From Calditrichota bacterium (GTDB lineage: Bacteria; Calditrichota; Calditrichia; Calditrichales; Calditrichaceae), in the NCBI GenBank assembly GCA_013151275.1, contig JAADIP010000172.1, forward strand, positions 1-32,196: 32,196 nucleotides of DNA. The letters run 5' to 3'. The translations under genes were made by a program, and so were the position numbers. Under the pieces are notes generated by a model that searched no databases, was not told the DNA's origin, and saw nothing but the letters and a program-made list of their open reading frames with translations. Below, in pieces: positions 24,769 to 32,196 of this stretch (position 1 is its first letter; each line of letters starts with the position of its first letter).

Positions 24769-25998
24769 TTAATTATTATCCAAATACGACAGATCAATGG
24801 AACGATCTTTAAAAATCGGCAAATCTTTATTTTCCATTGCCTGGCTTACTTCGGTCATAAACAGCTCAAAAGAGAGCTGGTTGATATCTTCCGGTTTCCT
24901 TTGCGTAAGATATTCTTTAAGCATTAATAAAAAATCAAACCATTCACCGTAATCAGGATCATCCATATAGGCGCTCAACCGTTTAATCATTTTTTGCAAT
25001 CTTTTTTTATTGATGATGCGACCGACAAACTCCTCGACTTTCTCTTCCGCTTCGGTTTTGAGCTCAAAAAATATTTTAGCTACTTTTTCACTCGACTCTT
25101 TGTTGTCTTGTAATGCTTCACGAAATTTATCGATAGCCGTAAGAAATATTTCAACCGCATAAGAAATTTCTTTATCCGTAAAAAGATTTAAAGTAAGTTC
25201 GCCTTTGTTGAGCGCCTCCATACCCTCGTCCCAGATACCTTCCTCCTGAGCACGATTATCCAAATAATTCATTAACCCCGGATAAATTCTCTCCAGCTCG
25301 GCAAATCTTTCGTCCAAATTAAAATCACTTATCTTCTCACCGTTTTGTAAGGAGAAAACATCGGCGCCTTCTCTTTCTTCCAATTCACACCTTAATCTCG
25401 CAAACTCCAACCCGATCAACAGACTTCTCATGACCAAACCCTTAATAAGTCCGATGGAAGCTAAAGCTTCTTTTGACTCTATGCGGTCGATGATATTCCC
25501 GAGGATAGACGCGGCAACCGCTAATTCGCTATTGTCGTCACGCATAGCCCTGAGCCCCAAATCTTCCAGCCGAACAAGAATCGCATCTTTTATCCGATTA
25601 AAAGGTAACCGATTGGCGGTAATCTGAACGAATGTCCATAATTTTTCTTCATTACCTTCTTCAAACAAAACATATAACTCATCAATATCAAAATCATTTT
25701 CTGTAACAACATCTAAAAATTCCTCAAGAGTAAGATCCGGATCAAAAAAGACGCCCTGAAGTTCCGGTTCGTCAATCAGAAAGGATGAAAAAACAATTTT
25801 TTCCAGAAAATCCGTTAAATCGTCGTCTTCGGGCAACATTTCCGAATCAACGATCTGGGGTATTAACTCTTCTATCGATGGACTAAAAAGAATCTCACCG
25901 GACTCGAAACGCGATTTTTCTCTGTTTTTTGATTTAGAGCGCGGCTTTTTATTCTTTCGTTTTTTTGCAGACTTCGTTTTATTTTTTTTCTTACCCAT
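24769..25998 (-). CDS. Unknown protein with basic N-terminal tail
   Basis: I do not recognise this 409-residue protein. Residues 1-30 are almost all Lys, Arg, Ser and Asn. The rest is acidic and mostly helical by eye (many Glu/Leu heptad-like stretches, for example 55-200 and 270-330), with no membrane segment, signal peptide or catalytic motif. A GKKKNK-type tail suggests nucleic-acid or ribosome contact, but this is a guess. AAAGGA precedes the ATG. It stands alone, next to the repeat island on one side and a 490-base spacer on the other. Codon use looks like that of its neighbours. Confidence 0.75.
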   Translation of the reverse strand: MGKKKNKTKSAKKRKNKKPRSKSKNREKSRFESGEILFSPSIEELIPQIVDSEMLPEDDDLTDFLEKIVFSSFLIDEPELQGVFFDPDLTLEEFLDVVTENDFDIDELYVLFEEGNEEKLWTFVQITANRLPFNRIKDAILVRLEDLGLRAMRDDNSELAVAASILGNIIDRIESKEALASIGLIKGLVMRSLLIGLEFARLRCELEEREGADVFSLQNGEKISDFNLDERFAELERIYPGLMNYLDNRAQEEGIWDEGMEALNKGELTLNLFTDKEISYAVEIFLTAIDKFREALQDNKESSEKVAKIFFELKTEAEEKVEEFVGRIINKKRLQKMIKRLSAYMDDPDYGEWFDFLLMLKEYLTQRKPEDINQLSFELFMTEVSQAMENKDLPIFKDRSIDLSYLDNN

Positions 25999-26289
25999 TT
26001 ATTACTTTCCTTTGTTTTTAAGACAAATTAGTTTTTAAACTGGGATTAACCGATTTCCGATCATGTTTAATATCAAAACGAATGATAAAAAAGAGTTATA
26101 ATTCAATTCGGGAGTTTGCTCTCTGAAAATTATGATCCGTAAAGTAACAAGTAGTTTGATTTCGCCGATTAATGAGTGATTATTAACATTTGGAATGGTT
26201 TATAACAAAGAACGGACGGCGGCACGCCGACAAAATCAAGCCGCTCGCCGATAAATTATATTACATTTTTAGCCGAATCAAATTTTTTC

Positions 26290-26316
26290 TTGACTCATTT
26301 TTGACAGGTATTGACT
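26290..26316 (+). promoter_or_regulatory. Helically phased TTGAC direct repeats
   Basis: TTGACT at 26290, TTGACA at 26301 and TTGACT at 26311 form three direct repeats about one helical turn apart. OmpR/PhoB-type regulators commonly bind such arrays, and two are encoded in this window. The link is inference, and the plus strand has no gene downstream before the terminator at 26431. Confidence 0.4.
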
Positions 26317-26430
26317 AAGTATAAATGTCCGGATTACTCGTGGGAAAATTAAGTTAAAAAAAATAATTATCGTATTACGCCGCAGAGAGCGGTTTTGACG
26401 GGAAATTTTGTAAGCGGATTTCAAGCATCA

Positions 26431-26464
26431 AAAAAAGGGTAGATATGCATATCTACCCTTTTTT
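26431..26464. terminator. Perfect bidirectional terminator palindrome
   Basis: This 34-bp perfect palindrome has six A at one end and six T at the other (core GGGTAGATATGCATATCTAC). It lies 27 bases past the stop of the minus-strand cytochrome gene. It is symmetrical, so it can stop transcription from both directions. Confidence 0.88.
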
Positions 26465-26491
26465 AATATTAAACTTTTTGATTTGACTAAA

Positions 26492-27895
26492 TTATTTGGT
26501 CAGAATCATTTTCTTGCTGGCTGTAAAATTTTCGGTTTGAAGCGTGTAGATGTAAACTCCCGAAGACAAACCTTCTCCGCTGATTTTAATGCTGTGTTTA
26601 CCGGCGGGCATCTTTTGATTCAACAGTTCGCTGACTAACTGACCGGTAATCGAGTAGATGCGCAATTTAACCTGTGAAGCCTTCGGCAAAGCAAAACCGA
26701 TTGTCGTTGTGGGGTTGAAGGGATTCGGATAGTTCTGTTCCAGCTCGAATTTTTTCGGAACAACTGCGGTGCTCGGAATTGCGGTTCCGGTGCCGTGAAT
26801 CGCTTCCACATTGGAGGCTGCCCAGGTCATGGTTTCATCGGTATGGCAGGTCAGACAGGTAAAATCCAGAGTCACATAAGCTTTGCCGTCATCATCAACG
26901 CGAACAAATTTACCGTCGTCTGTTATTAACTTCCAGGTGGTATCGGGATTAATGCGGAAAATATGGGTGTGCAAATCGCCTTTAAGTACGGAGCCGCCCT
27001 TGTAATCGATGGAAATTTTAACCGCGGATTTGGAGGCTTTGGGCATGTGGCAGGTGTGGCATTCCAAATCAGCCATTTCGGTAACTTTGATTTCTACCTT
27101 GGAGTGGCAAACCTGACAGGTGTTTTCATCGCCTTTGTAGCCGCCGAGATCGTAAATAGTGCTGAGATGCGGTTCGTGGCAGGTTCCGCAGGTAAAAGAT
27201 TTGTGAGGCGAAGCAAGTAATTCCTCATATTGCTCGTGATGTTTGATCAATCCTTTGCTGACATCAATCTGATTCACATCGCCGCGGATATGGCAGCTTG
27301 AGCAATTTTCTTCTTTAGAGGGTTTAACGCTGGTCGGGTTAGATGCGTGGTCGCTTGAAGGACCGTGGCAGCCTTCGCAGGTTACGCCCGGTTCAGCCCA
27401 TGTGCCGTAAATTCCCGGTAAATCATCCTGATGGGGTCCGGCTTCGCCCGTGGCAACCCAACCTGTTGTGTGGCAACTTCCGCAAGTATAAGGTTTACGC
27501 GGAGCCTCGGAAGCGTCGTAGCCTGTCCAGCCTGCTTCCAAACCTAAATCCGGATTTGCCAGGTTATACTGACGAATGCTGTCGCCGGTTAAGATATAAC
27601 CCTCTTTGTCCATAAAGCGAGCCTTCCAACCGAAACCGCCAATGACATAGCTGATGCTGTCCCAGGTCATGTCTGAGGGCGGATTGGGGACTCCGGGTGA
27701 AGTTCCTTCCGGAAATACCGGAGGGGCGCCGTCAATTTTCGTAATTTTGTGCGGATGACCTGTTTTGATAAACGTATCATAAATTGCGCTATGACAGGTT
27801 TTACAGGTCTGTGATCCTACATAATCCTGCGCCATAAGGCTCCCCCAGAAAAGAAGGATCAACAGGAAAAGCCCAAACCGTAAACATCTGGACAT
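26492..27895 (-). CDS. Secreted octaheme c-type cytochrome with C-terminal sorting domain
   Basis: This exported multiheme cytochrome of 467 residues has a signal peptide (about 1-22) and eight CxxCH heme sites at 31, 138, 173, 198, 236, 260, 279 and 347. The layout recalls cytochrome c554-like and related multiheme electron carriers. Residues about 385-467 form a Por/type IX secretion sorting domain (YPNPFNPTTTIGFALP ... GVYIYTLQT ... KKMILTK), so the protein should reach the cell surface. AAGGAG precedes the ATG. It is divergent from a two-component system that may control it. Its redox partner or acceptor, possibly extracellular, is unknown. Confidence 0.92.
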   Translation of the reverse strand: MSRCLRFGLFLLILLFWGSLMAQDYVGSQTCKTCHSAIYDTFIKTGHPHKITKIDGAPPVFPEGTSPGVPNPPSDMTWDSISYVIGGFGWKARFMDKEGYILTGDSIRQYNLANPDLGLEAGWTGYDASEAPRKPYTCGSCHTTGWVATGEAGPHQDDLPGIYGTWAEPGVTCEGCHGPSSDHASNPTSVKPSKEENCSSCHIRGDVNQIDVSKGLIKHHEQYEELLASPHKSFTCGTCHEPHLSTIYDLGGYKGDENTCQVCHSKVEIKVTEMADLECHTCHMPKASKSAVKISIDYKGGSVLKGDLHTHIFRINPDTTWKLITDDGKFVRVDDDGKAYVTLDFTCLTCHTDETMTWAASNVEAIHGTGTAIPSTAVVPKKFELEQNYPNPFNPTTTIGFALPKASQVKLRIYSITGQLVSELLNQKMPAGKHSIKISGEGLSSGVYIYTLQTENFTASKKMILTK

Positions 27896-28015
27896 TTTAA
27901 CTCCTTTCAGTTAAGTTAAGTTACATAATGAAGACTACGTCTTAAATATACAAACACAAATATTGTTAAAAAAGGCACAAAAGATGATTTTTTTTTCATA
28001 TTTTTGGCAAATAGC

Positions 28016-28037
28016 TGTAATTTTTTTTATAATTACA
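28016..28037. promoter_or_regulatory. Inverted repeat in cytochrome / two-component spacer
   Basis: TGTAATT (28016-28022) and AATTACA (28031-28037) are exact inverted arms separated by eight T/A bases. They lie 29 bases before the response-regulator ATG in the 171-bp divergent spacer. A second small palindrome (AAGAC / GTCTT near 27932-27944) is also there. Both are candidate operators; AT-richness raises the odds of chance. Confidence 0.35.
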
Positions 28038-28066
28038 TTGCAAAAAAGAAAGTTGGATGATAAAAA

Positions 28067-28735
28067 ATGCATATATTAATTGCCGAAGATGAAAAAAGTC
28101 TGGCTCAATCGCTGCAAAAAAGCTTTTTAGCGGAAGGCTTTGAGGCTTCCGTGGTTTTTGACGGAAAATCGGCGCTTGAATTTATTAAGAGTCATTCCGT
28201 TGATTTGTTATTACTGGACTGGCGCATGCCCGGACTGAGCGGTTATGAGGTTTGTAAAAAATTACATTCCCAGGGAAACAAAATTCCCATCATTCTTCTC
28301 ACCGCGTTAAGCGACGTTTCTAATAAGGTTCAGGCGCTAAACGCCGGCGCGGACGACTATATTACAAAACCCTTTGCCTTTAAAGAACTGATGGCAAGAA
28401 TTCAGGCGGTAAGCCGCAGATTTAAAAACGCCTCGGACTCCCTGTCGTTCGGCAGTTGTTCTTTGAATTTAATCACTCATGAAATTAAATCCGAAAAAGG
28501 GAATCTGAAACTTTCCGAAAAAGAATTCGAATTACTCTTCTATTTTGTTCAGCATAAAAATTCGATTATTACCAGAGAACAAATCGCAACCGATGTTTGG
28601 AAATTAAATTTTTTACCTTCCACCAATTTCATCGAAACCACAATTAAAAATTTGCGTAAAAAATTAGGCGAAATTACCGATTGTAATCATATCAAAACCG
28701 TTTATGGCGAAGGATATACTTTCATTGAAGAATAA
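28067..28735 (+). CDS. OmpR-family response regulator
   Basis: This response regulator of 222 residues has a receiver domain with Asp8/Glu9-type acidic pocket (AEDEKS), phospho-acceptor Asp51 (LLDWRMPG), Thr in LLTALSD and Lys in ITKPF. A winged-helix output domain follows, with LSEKEFELLFYF, TREQIATDVW, ETTIKNLRKKL and TVYGEGYTF. The kinase gene overlaps its 3' end, so the pair forms one system. The divergent octaheme cytochrome is the nearest candidate target; that is inference from position only. Confidence 0.95.
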   Translation: MHILIAEDEKSLAQSLQKSFLAEGFEASVVFDGKSALEFIKSHSVDLLLLDWRMPGLSGYEVCKKLHSQGNKIPIILLTALSDVSNKVQALNAGADDYITKPFAFKELMARIQAVSRRFKNASDSLSFGSCSLNLITHEIKSEKGNLKLSEKEFELLFYFVQHKNSIITREQIATDVWKLNFLPSTNFIETTIKNLRKKLGEITDCNHIKTVYGEGYTFIEE

Positions 28736-30113
28736 GTTTTTTACCAAAAGCAGCATGCGCATCATTCTATTTAATACTTTCACCATGCTGATGTTTTATG
28801 CTGCCTTTAACGTTTTCTTTTTTCTTGTTCTGGATAATCAGTTGGAAAGACAGGTGGATATCGCTCTTCACCATGAAATGGACCATTTTATCCAGCTTGT
28901 CGCACTGGTGGACGATTCATTGATTTTAAATCACGGCGAAGAATTAAACGAAACCGATTTAAACGAGCTTACCGAACATCCTTATTTTTTACAGATACTC
29001 GACAAAACAGGAAAAATTATCTATCAAAGCAAAAATATGCGCTATCTGTCGGGAATTCCCATCCATTTTCCCCTGTACAAAGATAATCTTACATTCGTTA
29101 ACTATCAGGTCGATTCCAGAAACTTACGCACAGGATACCAGCCCATTTATAAGAATAATCAGTTGGTGGGATTCATTCAGCTTTCGACTTTTAAATCCGC
29201 CGGCAAAGAGGTTTTGACCAATATCCTGTTTTTTGATTTGATCAGCTTTCCGCTTGTGCTGCTTCTCATCCTGGGGATTGCTTATATGAACGCTCAGCAA
29301 TACCTGGCGCCCATTCGAAAGGTCATCGAATTGGCAAGAAGAATTTCTGCTTCGGACCTCAGCCAACGCCTTACCTACAAAGCGGATGACGACGACGAGA
29401 TGGGGCAGCTTCGCGATACGCTTAATCATTTGTTCGAGCGGCTGGACAGGCAAATCAGACAAATCGCCCAATTTACCGATAACGCGGCTCATCAGTTAAT
29501 GTCTCCCTTAACGATTATTAAGACCGAACTGGAATTTGTCACCAGAGAAAATCACACCCATTCCGATTGCGCCGAAACGTTTCAGATTTTGGTGGAACAA
29601 ACCGACCGAATGATCCACATAGTTAACACGCTTTTGATTTTGGCTAAAGACGACAGCGGTCGTCTGGTGGAAAATTCGATCATTAATCTGCAAAAGATAT
29701 TGCTTCAATTAAAGGAGACCTATCCCGAAAGAGTTCATCTGCCCGAAATCAAAAATACTATTTTTCTGCGCGGGAACAACGATTACTTTTTAATGGCGCT
29801 TCAAAATCTGATCGACAACGGTTTGAAATATTCCGATGACAATACGCCGGTGATTGTCGAAGCGGAACAGGATAACGGCTGGGTTCATATTCGGGTGAAA
29901 GATCAGGGGATAGGAATTCCCGACAAAGAAAAAGAACGCATTTTTGAACGGTTTTACCGCGGCAGCTTTCAAAACCAAAAACCCGGATTCGGTCTCGGTT
30001 TAAGCCTTGTCCAATCGATTGTCAGAACCATGGGCGGAAGCATTACGGTAAAAGACAATCATCCCAAAGGCGCCGTTTTTGAAATCCGCATAAAAGAACT
30101 TAAACTGGTTTGA
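28725..30113 (+). CDS. Sensor histidine kinase (CusS-like architecture)
   Basis: This membrane histidine kinase of about 462 residues is the partner of the preceding regulator. It has a first helix (about 13-36), a periplasmic sensor of about 130 residues, a second helix (about 165-187), HAMP, a HisKA domain with His256 in NAAHQLMSPLT, and a catalytic domain with N-box NLIDNGLKYS, G1 DQGIGIP, F-box ERFYRG and G2 GFGLGLSL. This layout resembles CusS-type metal sensors, but the ligand cannot be read. The start is uncertain: TTG at 28725 has AAGGA upstream, whereas ATG at 28704 has none. Either way it overlaps the regulator gene. Confidence 0.93.
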   Translation: MKNKFFTKSSMRIILFNTFTMLMFYAAFNVFFFLVLDNQLERQVDIALHHEMDHFIQLVALVDDSLILNHGEELNETDLNELTEHPYFLQILDKTGKIIYQSKNMRYLSGIPIHFPLYKDNLTFVNYQVDSRNLRTGYQPIYKNNQLVGFIQLSTFKSAGKEVLTNILFFDLISFPLVLLLILGIAYMNAQQYLAPIRKVIELARRISASDLSQRLTYKADDDDEMGQLRDTLNHLFERLDRQIRQIAQFTDNAAHQLMSPLTIIKTELEFVTRENHTHSDCAETFQILVEQTDRMIHIVNTLLILAKDDSGRLVENSIINLQKILLQLKETYPERVHLPEIKNTIFLRGNNDYFLMALQNLIDNGLKYSDDNTPVIVEAEQDNGWVHIRVKDQGIGIPDKEKERIFERFYRGSFQNQKPGFGLGLSLVQSIVRTMGGSITVKDNHPKGAVFEIRIKELKLV

Positions 30114-30345
30114 TTTAAACCTGTGCGCCGGAATTTATTTTCTTCCGTTCCCGCAATAAAATTTTCCGTTGATTCCAAACCGCTTATATGATTCATGTTT
30201 AATTTTATCTGTCTTTTCAGTAAACGCCTCAAAAAGAACTCTTTTTAATTTTGGATGAAATAACTTTGTTTATTAAATTTTTTGTACTTTATCTTGTCTG
30301 AGTTAGTTGACAAAAGTTTCATTCAATTAAAGAAGAGGTCAGATC

Positions 30346-31599
30346 ATGAAGCCAATCGAACGACGTCTATTTTTAGACCGGTTTTTAAATTACGTAAAAA
30401 TTGACACCCAATCGAGCGAAGAATCGGACACCTACCCCAGCACCGAAAAGCAAAAGGAACTGGGGCGTCAATTGGTTAAGGAATTAAAAGAGCTCGGGTT
30501 ACAGGATGCCGAAATGGACAAATACGGCTATGTTTTTGCCACCCTGCCCTCCAATGTAGATTACGAGGTTCCCGCAATAGGTTTAATTGCTCATATAGAT
30601 ACTTCGCCCGAGGTGAGCGGCGCAAACGTTAATCCCGTAATCCACGAAAATTATCAGGGCGGCGATATTGTATTGCCGAACGATCCCGAACAGGTGATCG
30701 AATTTAACATGAATCCGGCGCTTAAAGAATGCATCGGACATGATATTATCACCACGGACGGCACTACCCTTTTAGGCGCCGACAATAAAGCCGGAATTGC
30801 GGAGATCATGGGAGCGCTGCAATATTTGATCGAAAATCCCGAAATCAAACACGGGAAAATACGTGTCGCCTTTACGGTTGATGAAGAGGTGGGTACGGGA
30901 ACCAAATACTTTGACGTCAAAAAATTCGCCGCCGACTACGCCTACACCATCGACGGGGAATCGGCGGGCGAAATCGAAGACGAGACATTTTGCGCGGACA
31001 CGGCAAAAATAAAGATTAAAGGGGTTAACGTCCATCCCGGCTACGCAAAAGACAGGATGATCAACGGCATCAAAATCGCAGCCGAACTGATCGAACGTTT
31101 GCCCAAAGACAGCATGTCCCCCGAAACAACCGAGGGTCGGGAAGGCTATTTACATCCCCACGCAATCAAAGGTTCGGTGGAATTAACTGAAATCGTTTTT
31201 CTGGTGCGCGATTTTACGGTTGAAGGTTTGAAGGAAAAAGAAAAATTTTTGCAGGATCTCTGCGACGAACTGTCCAAAAAACATGCTCCGGCAATGCTGA
31301 CTCTTGAAATCGAAGAATCTTACCGCAATATGAAGTACAAAATCGATGAAGACCCCAAAGTTGTGGAATACGCCATCGAAGCGGTACGCCGGGCGGGATT
31401 GACTCCAAAGCAAAGCCTGATTCGCGGCGGCACGGACGGCGCGCGTCTTTCTTTTATGGGTCTTTTGACTCCGAATATTTTCACCGGCGGTCATAACTTC
31501 CACAGCAAAAAAGAATGGATTTCCGTTCAGGATATGGAAAAAGCCGTGGAGACGATAATCAATCTGGTTCAGATTTGGGCGGAAAAAAGCAAAAAATAA
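30346..31599 (+). CDS. pepT: Tripeptide aminopeptidase (peptidase T)
   Basis: PepT is a cytoplasmic dinuclear-zinc M20 peptidase that releases N-terminal residues from tripeptides. The 417-residue protein has normal length and all metal and catalytic residues: His83 and catalytic Asp85 (AHIDTSPE), bridging Asp146 (LGADNKAG), catalytic Glu180 and metal Glu181 (DEEVG), Asp203 (IDGE) and His383 (GGHNFHS). GAGG precedes the ATG. It is followed 46 bases later by a DUF971 gene in the same direction. Confidence 0.96.
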   Translation: MKPIERRLFLDRFLNYVKIDTQSSEESDTYPSTEKQKELGRQLVKELKELGLQDAEMDKYGYVFATLPSNVDYEVPAIGLIAHIDTSPEVSGANVNPVIHENYQGGDIVLPNDPEQVIEFNMNPALKECIGHDIITTDGTTLLGADNKAGIAEIMGALQYLIENPEIKHGKIRVAFTVDEEVGTGTKYFDVKKFAADYAYTIDGESAGEIEDETFCADTAKIKIKGVNVHPGYAKDRMINGIKIAAELIERLPKDSMSPETTEGREGYLHPHAIKGSVELTEIVFLVRDFTVEGLKEKEKFLQDLCDELSKKHAPAMLTLEIEESYRNMKYKIDEDPKVVEYAIEAVRRAGLTPKQSLIRGGTDGARLSFMGLLTPNIFTGGHNFHSKKEWISVQDMEKAVETIINLVQIWAEKSKK

Positions 31600-31645
31600 A
31601 CCTTCGGAAAGGGCGTTCGGCGAATTATTTTGACCGGGGTAAACT

Positions 31646-31993
31646 ATGTTCCCAAATAAAATTCAGCTTTTATCGGATAAAGTAATTTTCATAATCTGGA
31701 ATGACGAGCACGAAAGCATTTTTTTTGCGAATCATCTGCGGATAAACTGCCCGTGCGCTTCCTGTGAAAAAATCAGGAACGGCGGCGAATCGTCCGAAGC
31801 TTACCGGCAATTAAAAGAATCAGCCGAATCGGTTGCGTTTAAGTCGTGGCGGATGGTCGGCAGATACGCCGTAGGGTTCGCTTTCAGCGACGGGCACAAT
31901 TTGGGAATGTACCGGTTTGAGGAATTGCGCAGACTCTGCCAATGCGAACAATGCAGAACGGATGTAATTCGCATTCGCGGACCGCTGAAGTAA
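31646..31993 (+). CDS. DUF971 (GBBH-like N-terminal) domain protein
   Basis: This 115-residue stand-alone DUF971 protein shows the family pattern: LRINCPCASC (residues near 31-40), then VGRYAVGFAFSDGHNLGMYRFEELRRLC, ending in CQCEQC. The two Cys clusters probably bind a metal ion. In other bacteria this domain is found alone or fused to Mrp/ApbC-type Fe-S carriers, which suggests a role in Fe-S metabolism; here there is no such neighbour. No strong Shine-Dalgarno site is visible. It probably shares a transcript with pepT. Confidence 0.88.
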   Translation: MFPNKIQLLSDKVIFIIWNDEHESIFFANHLRINCPCASCEKIRNGGESSEAYRQLKESAESVAFKSWRMVGRYAVGFAFSDGHNLGMYRFEELRRLCQCEQCRTDVIRIRGPLK

Positions 31994-31994
31994 T

Positions 31995-32023
31995 TTGTAT
32001 TGATTTGCTGTCAATTTTATCTT
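31995..32023 (+). promoter_or_regulatory. Promoter of tRNA-Thr
   Basis: TTGTAT (31995-32000) and TATCTT (32018-32023) are separated by 17 bases and lie 20 bases before the tRNA. The DUF971 stop is just upstream, so the tRNA has its own start. Confidence 0.55.
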
Positions 32024-32042
32024 AAATTTGCGCATTCCAAAA

Positions 32043-32115
32043 GCCACCGTAGCTCAGACGGTAGAGCAGCTGATTCGTAATCAGCGGGTCGCAGGTTCAA
32101 TTCCTGTCGGTGGCT
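32043..32115 (+). tRNA. tRNA-Thr (anticodon CGT)
   Basis: This 73-base cloverleaf has acceptor stem GCCACCG / CGGTGGC, a D-arm with GCTC / GAGC, anticodon stem GCTGA / TCAGC around loop TTCGTAA (anticodon CGT, reads ACG), and T-arm GCAGG-TTCAATT-CCTGT. The discriminator base is T. CCA is not encoded. The tRNA stands alone and is followed at once by a terminator. Confidence 0.96.
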
Positions 32116-32121
32116 CGGAAG

Positions 32122-32160
32122 AACAGCCTGCATGGATTTGACATGCGGGCTGTTTTTGTT
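32122..32160 (+). terminator. Rho-independent terminator of tRNA-Thr
   Basis: A 13-bp stem, AACAGCCTGCATG / CATGCGGGCTGTT (one G-U pair), has a 7-base loop and is followed by TTTGTT. It starts seven bases after the tRNA. Confidence 0.9.
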
Positions 32161-32167
32161 TCAGCGG

Positions 32168-32196
32168 CTGGTAAAGGGTGTAAGGGTAATGGTGTA
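32168..32196 (-). repeat. Start of another short-period array at the window edge (site 4)
   Basis: The last bases, GGTAAAGGGTGTAAGGGTAATG onward in pieces, resemble the CCTTAAC/CCTTACA end of the other arrays read on the minus strand. The array runs out of the window, so its length and order cannot be seen. Confidence 0.45.

Larger units (their letters stand above)
25999..26491. other. Spacer between unknown gene and cytochrome
   Basis: No gene is seen. It contains three TTGAC words spaced 11 and 10 bases apart (26290-26316), followed at once by ATAAATG, and a perfect 34-bp palindromic terminator (26431-26464). The promoter of the minus-strand unknown gene should lie at its left end, but I could not pick one. 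Confidence 0.65.

Noticed and set aside
32043-32196. Integration site at tRNA-Thr
   Set aside because: tRNA 3' ends are common attachment sites, but no integrase, no repeated tRNA 3' end and no foreign-looking genes are visible; the tRNA is followed by a normal terminator.

Overview
This 32 kb window is a chromosomal segment of about 42-44% GC (estimated by eye). It probably comes from the Calditrichota or a nearby FCB-group lineage. The best evidence is a secreted octaheme cytochrome ending in a Por/type IX-type sorting domain (motif YPNPFNP). Many lipoproteins, frequent TTG starts behind good Shine-Dalgarno sites, and a mix of housekeeping and respiratory genes also fit. The lineage call is an inference from protein style; no rRNA or marker gene is present.

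Layout: (1) 1-92 is the tail of an unidentified gene, followed by a repeat-bearing spacer. (2) 570-2531 holds rsmE, a HIT-family hydrolase and a HAD phosphatase. A bactofilin-like repeat lipoprotein converges on them at 2535-3164. (3) 3266-9862 is the clearest functional unit: a three-cysteine Rrf2 regulator, then cydA-cydB, a terminator hairpin, and cydD-cydC. A sigma70-like promoter and a 30-bp palindromic operator lie directly in front of the regulator. This is a self-contained cytochrome bd oxidase module with its assembly transporter and a probable Fe-S/NO-responsive switch. (4) 9995-14060 holds an orphan OmpR-type response regulator and a minimal exopolysaccharide pair, a tyrosine autokinase and a short SLBB protein. 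(5) 14839-17363 holds, on the minus strand, a class-V aminotransferase-fold enzyme, an ADP-ribosylglycohydrolase and a YraN protein. (6) 17474-23678 holds a secreted 5'-nucleotidase-type phosphatase, a prolyl-oligopeptidase lipoprotein and a DUF3857/transglutaminase lipoprotein. (7) 23679-24768 is a 1.1 kb repeat island with a 387-bp-offset duplication. (8) 24769-32196 holds an unknown basic-tailed protein, the octaheme cytochrome divergent from a two-component system, pepT, a DUF971 protein and tRNA-Thr(CGT).

The least expected feature is intergenic. At least three spacers, and probably the right edge of the window, carry arrays of 7-nt units whose sequence changes stepwise along the array (GCGTGAT, GAGTGAC, GAGTAAC, CAGCAAC, CCTTAAC) while the 7-nt register is kept. 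At 24551-24655 there are 15 consecutive units without a slip. A 36-nt stretch is identical, in opposite orientation, in two spacers about 10 kb apart. I see no mobile element, CRISPR array, phage gene or defence gene.
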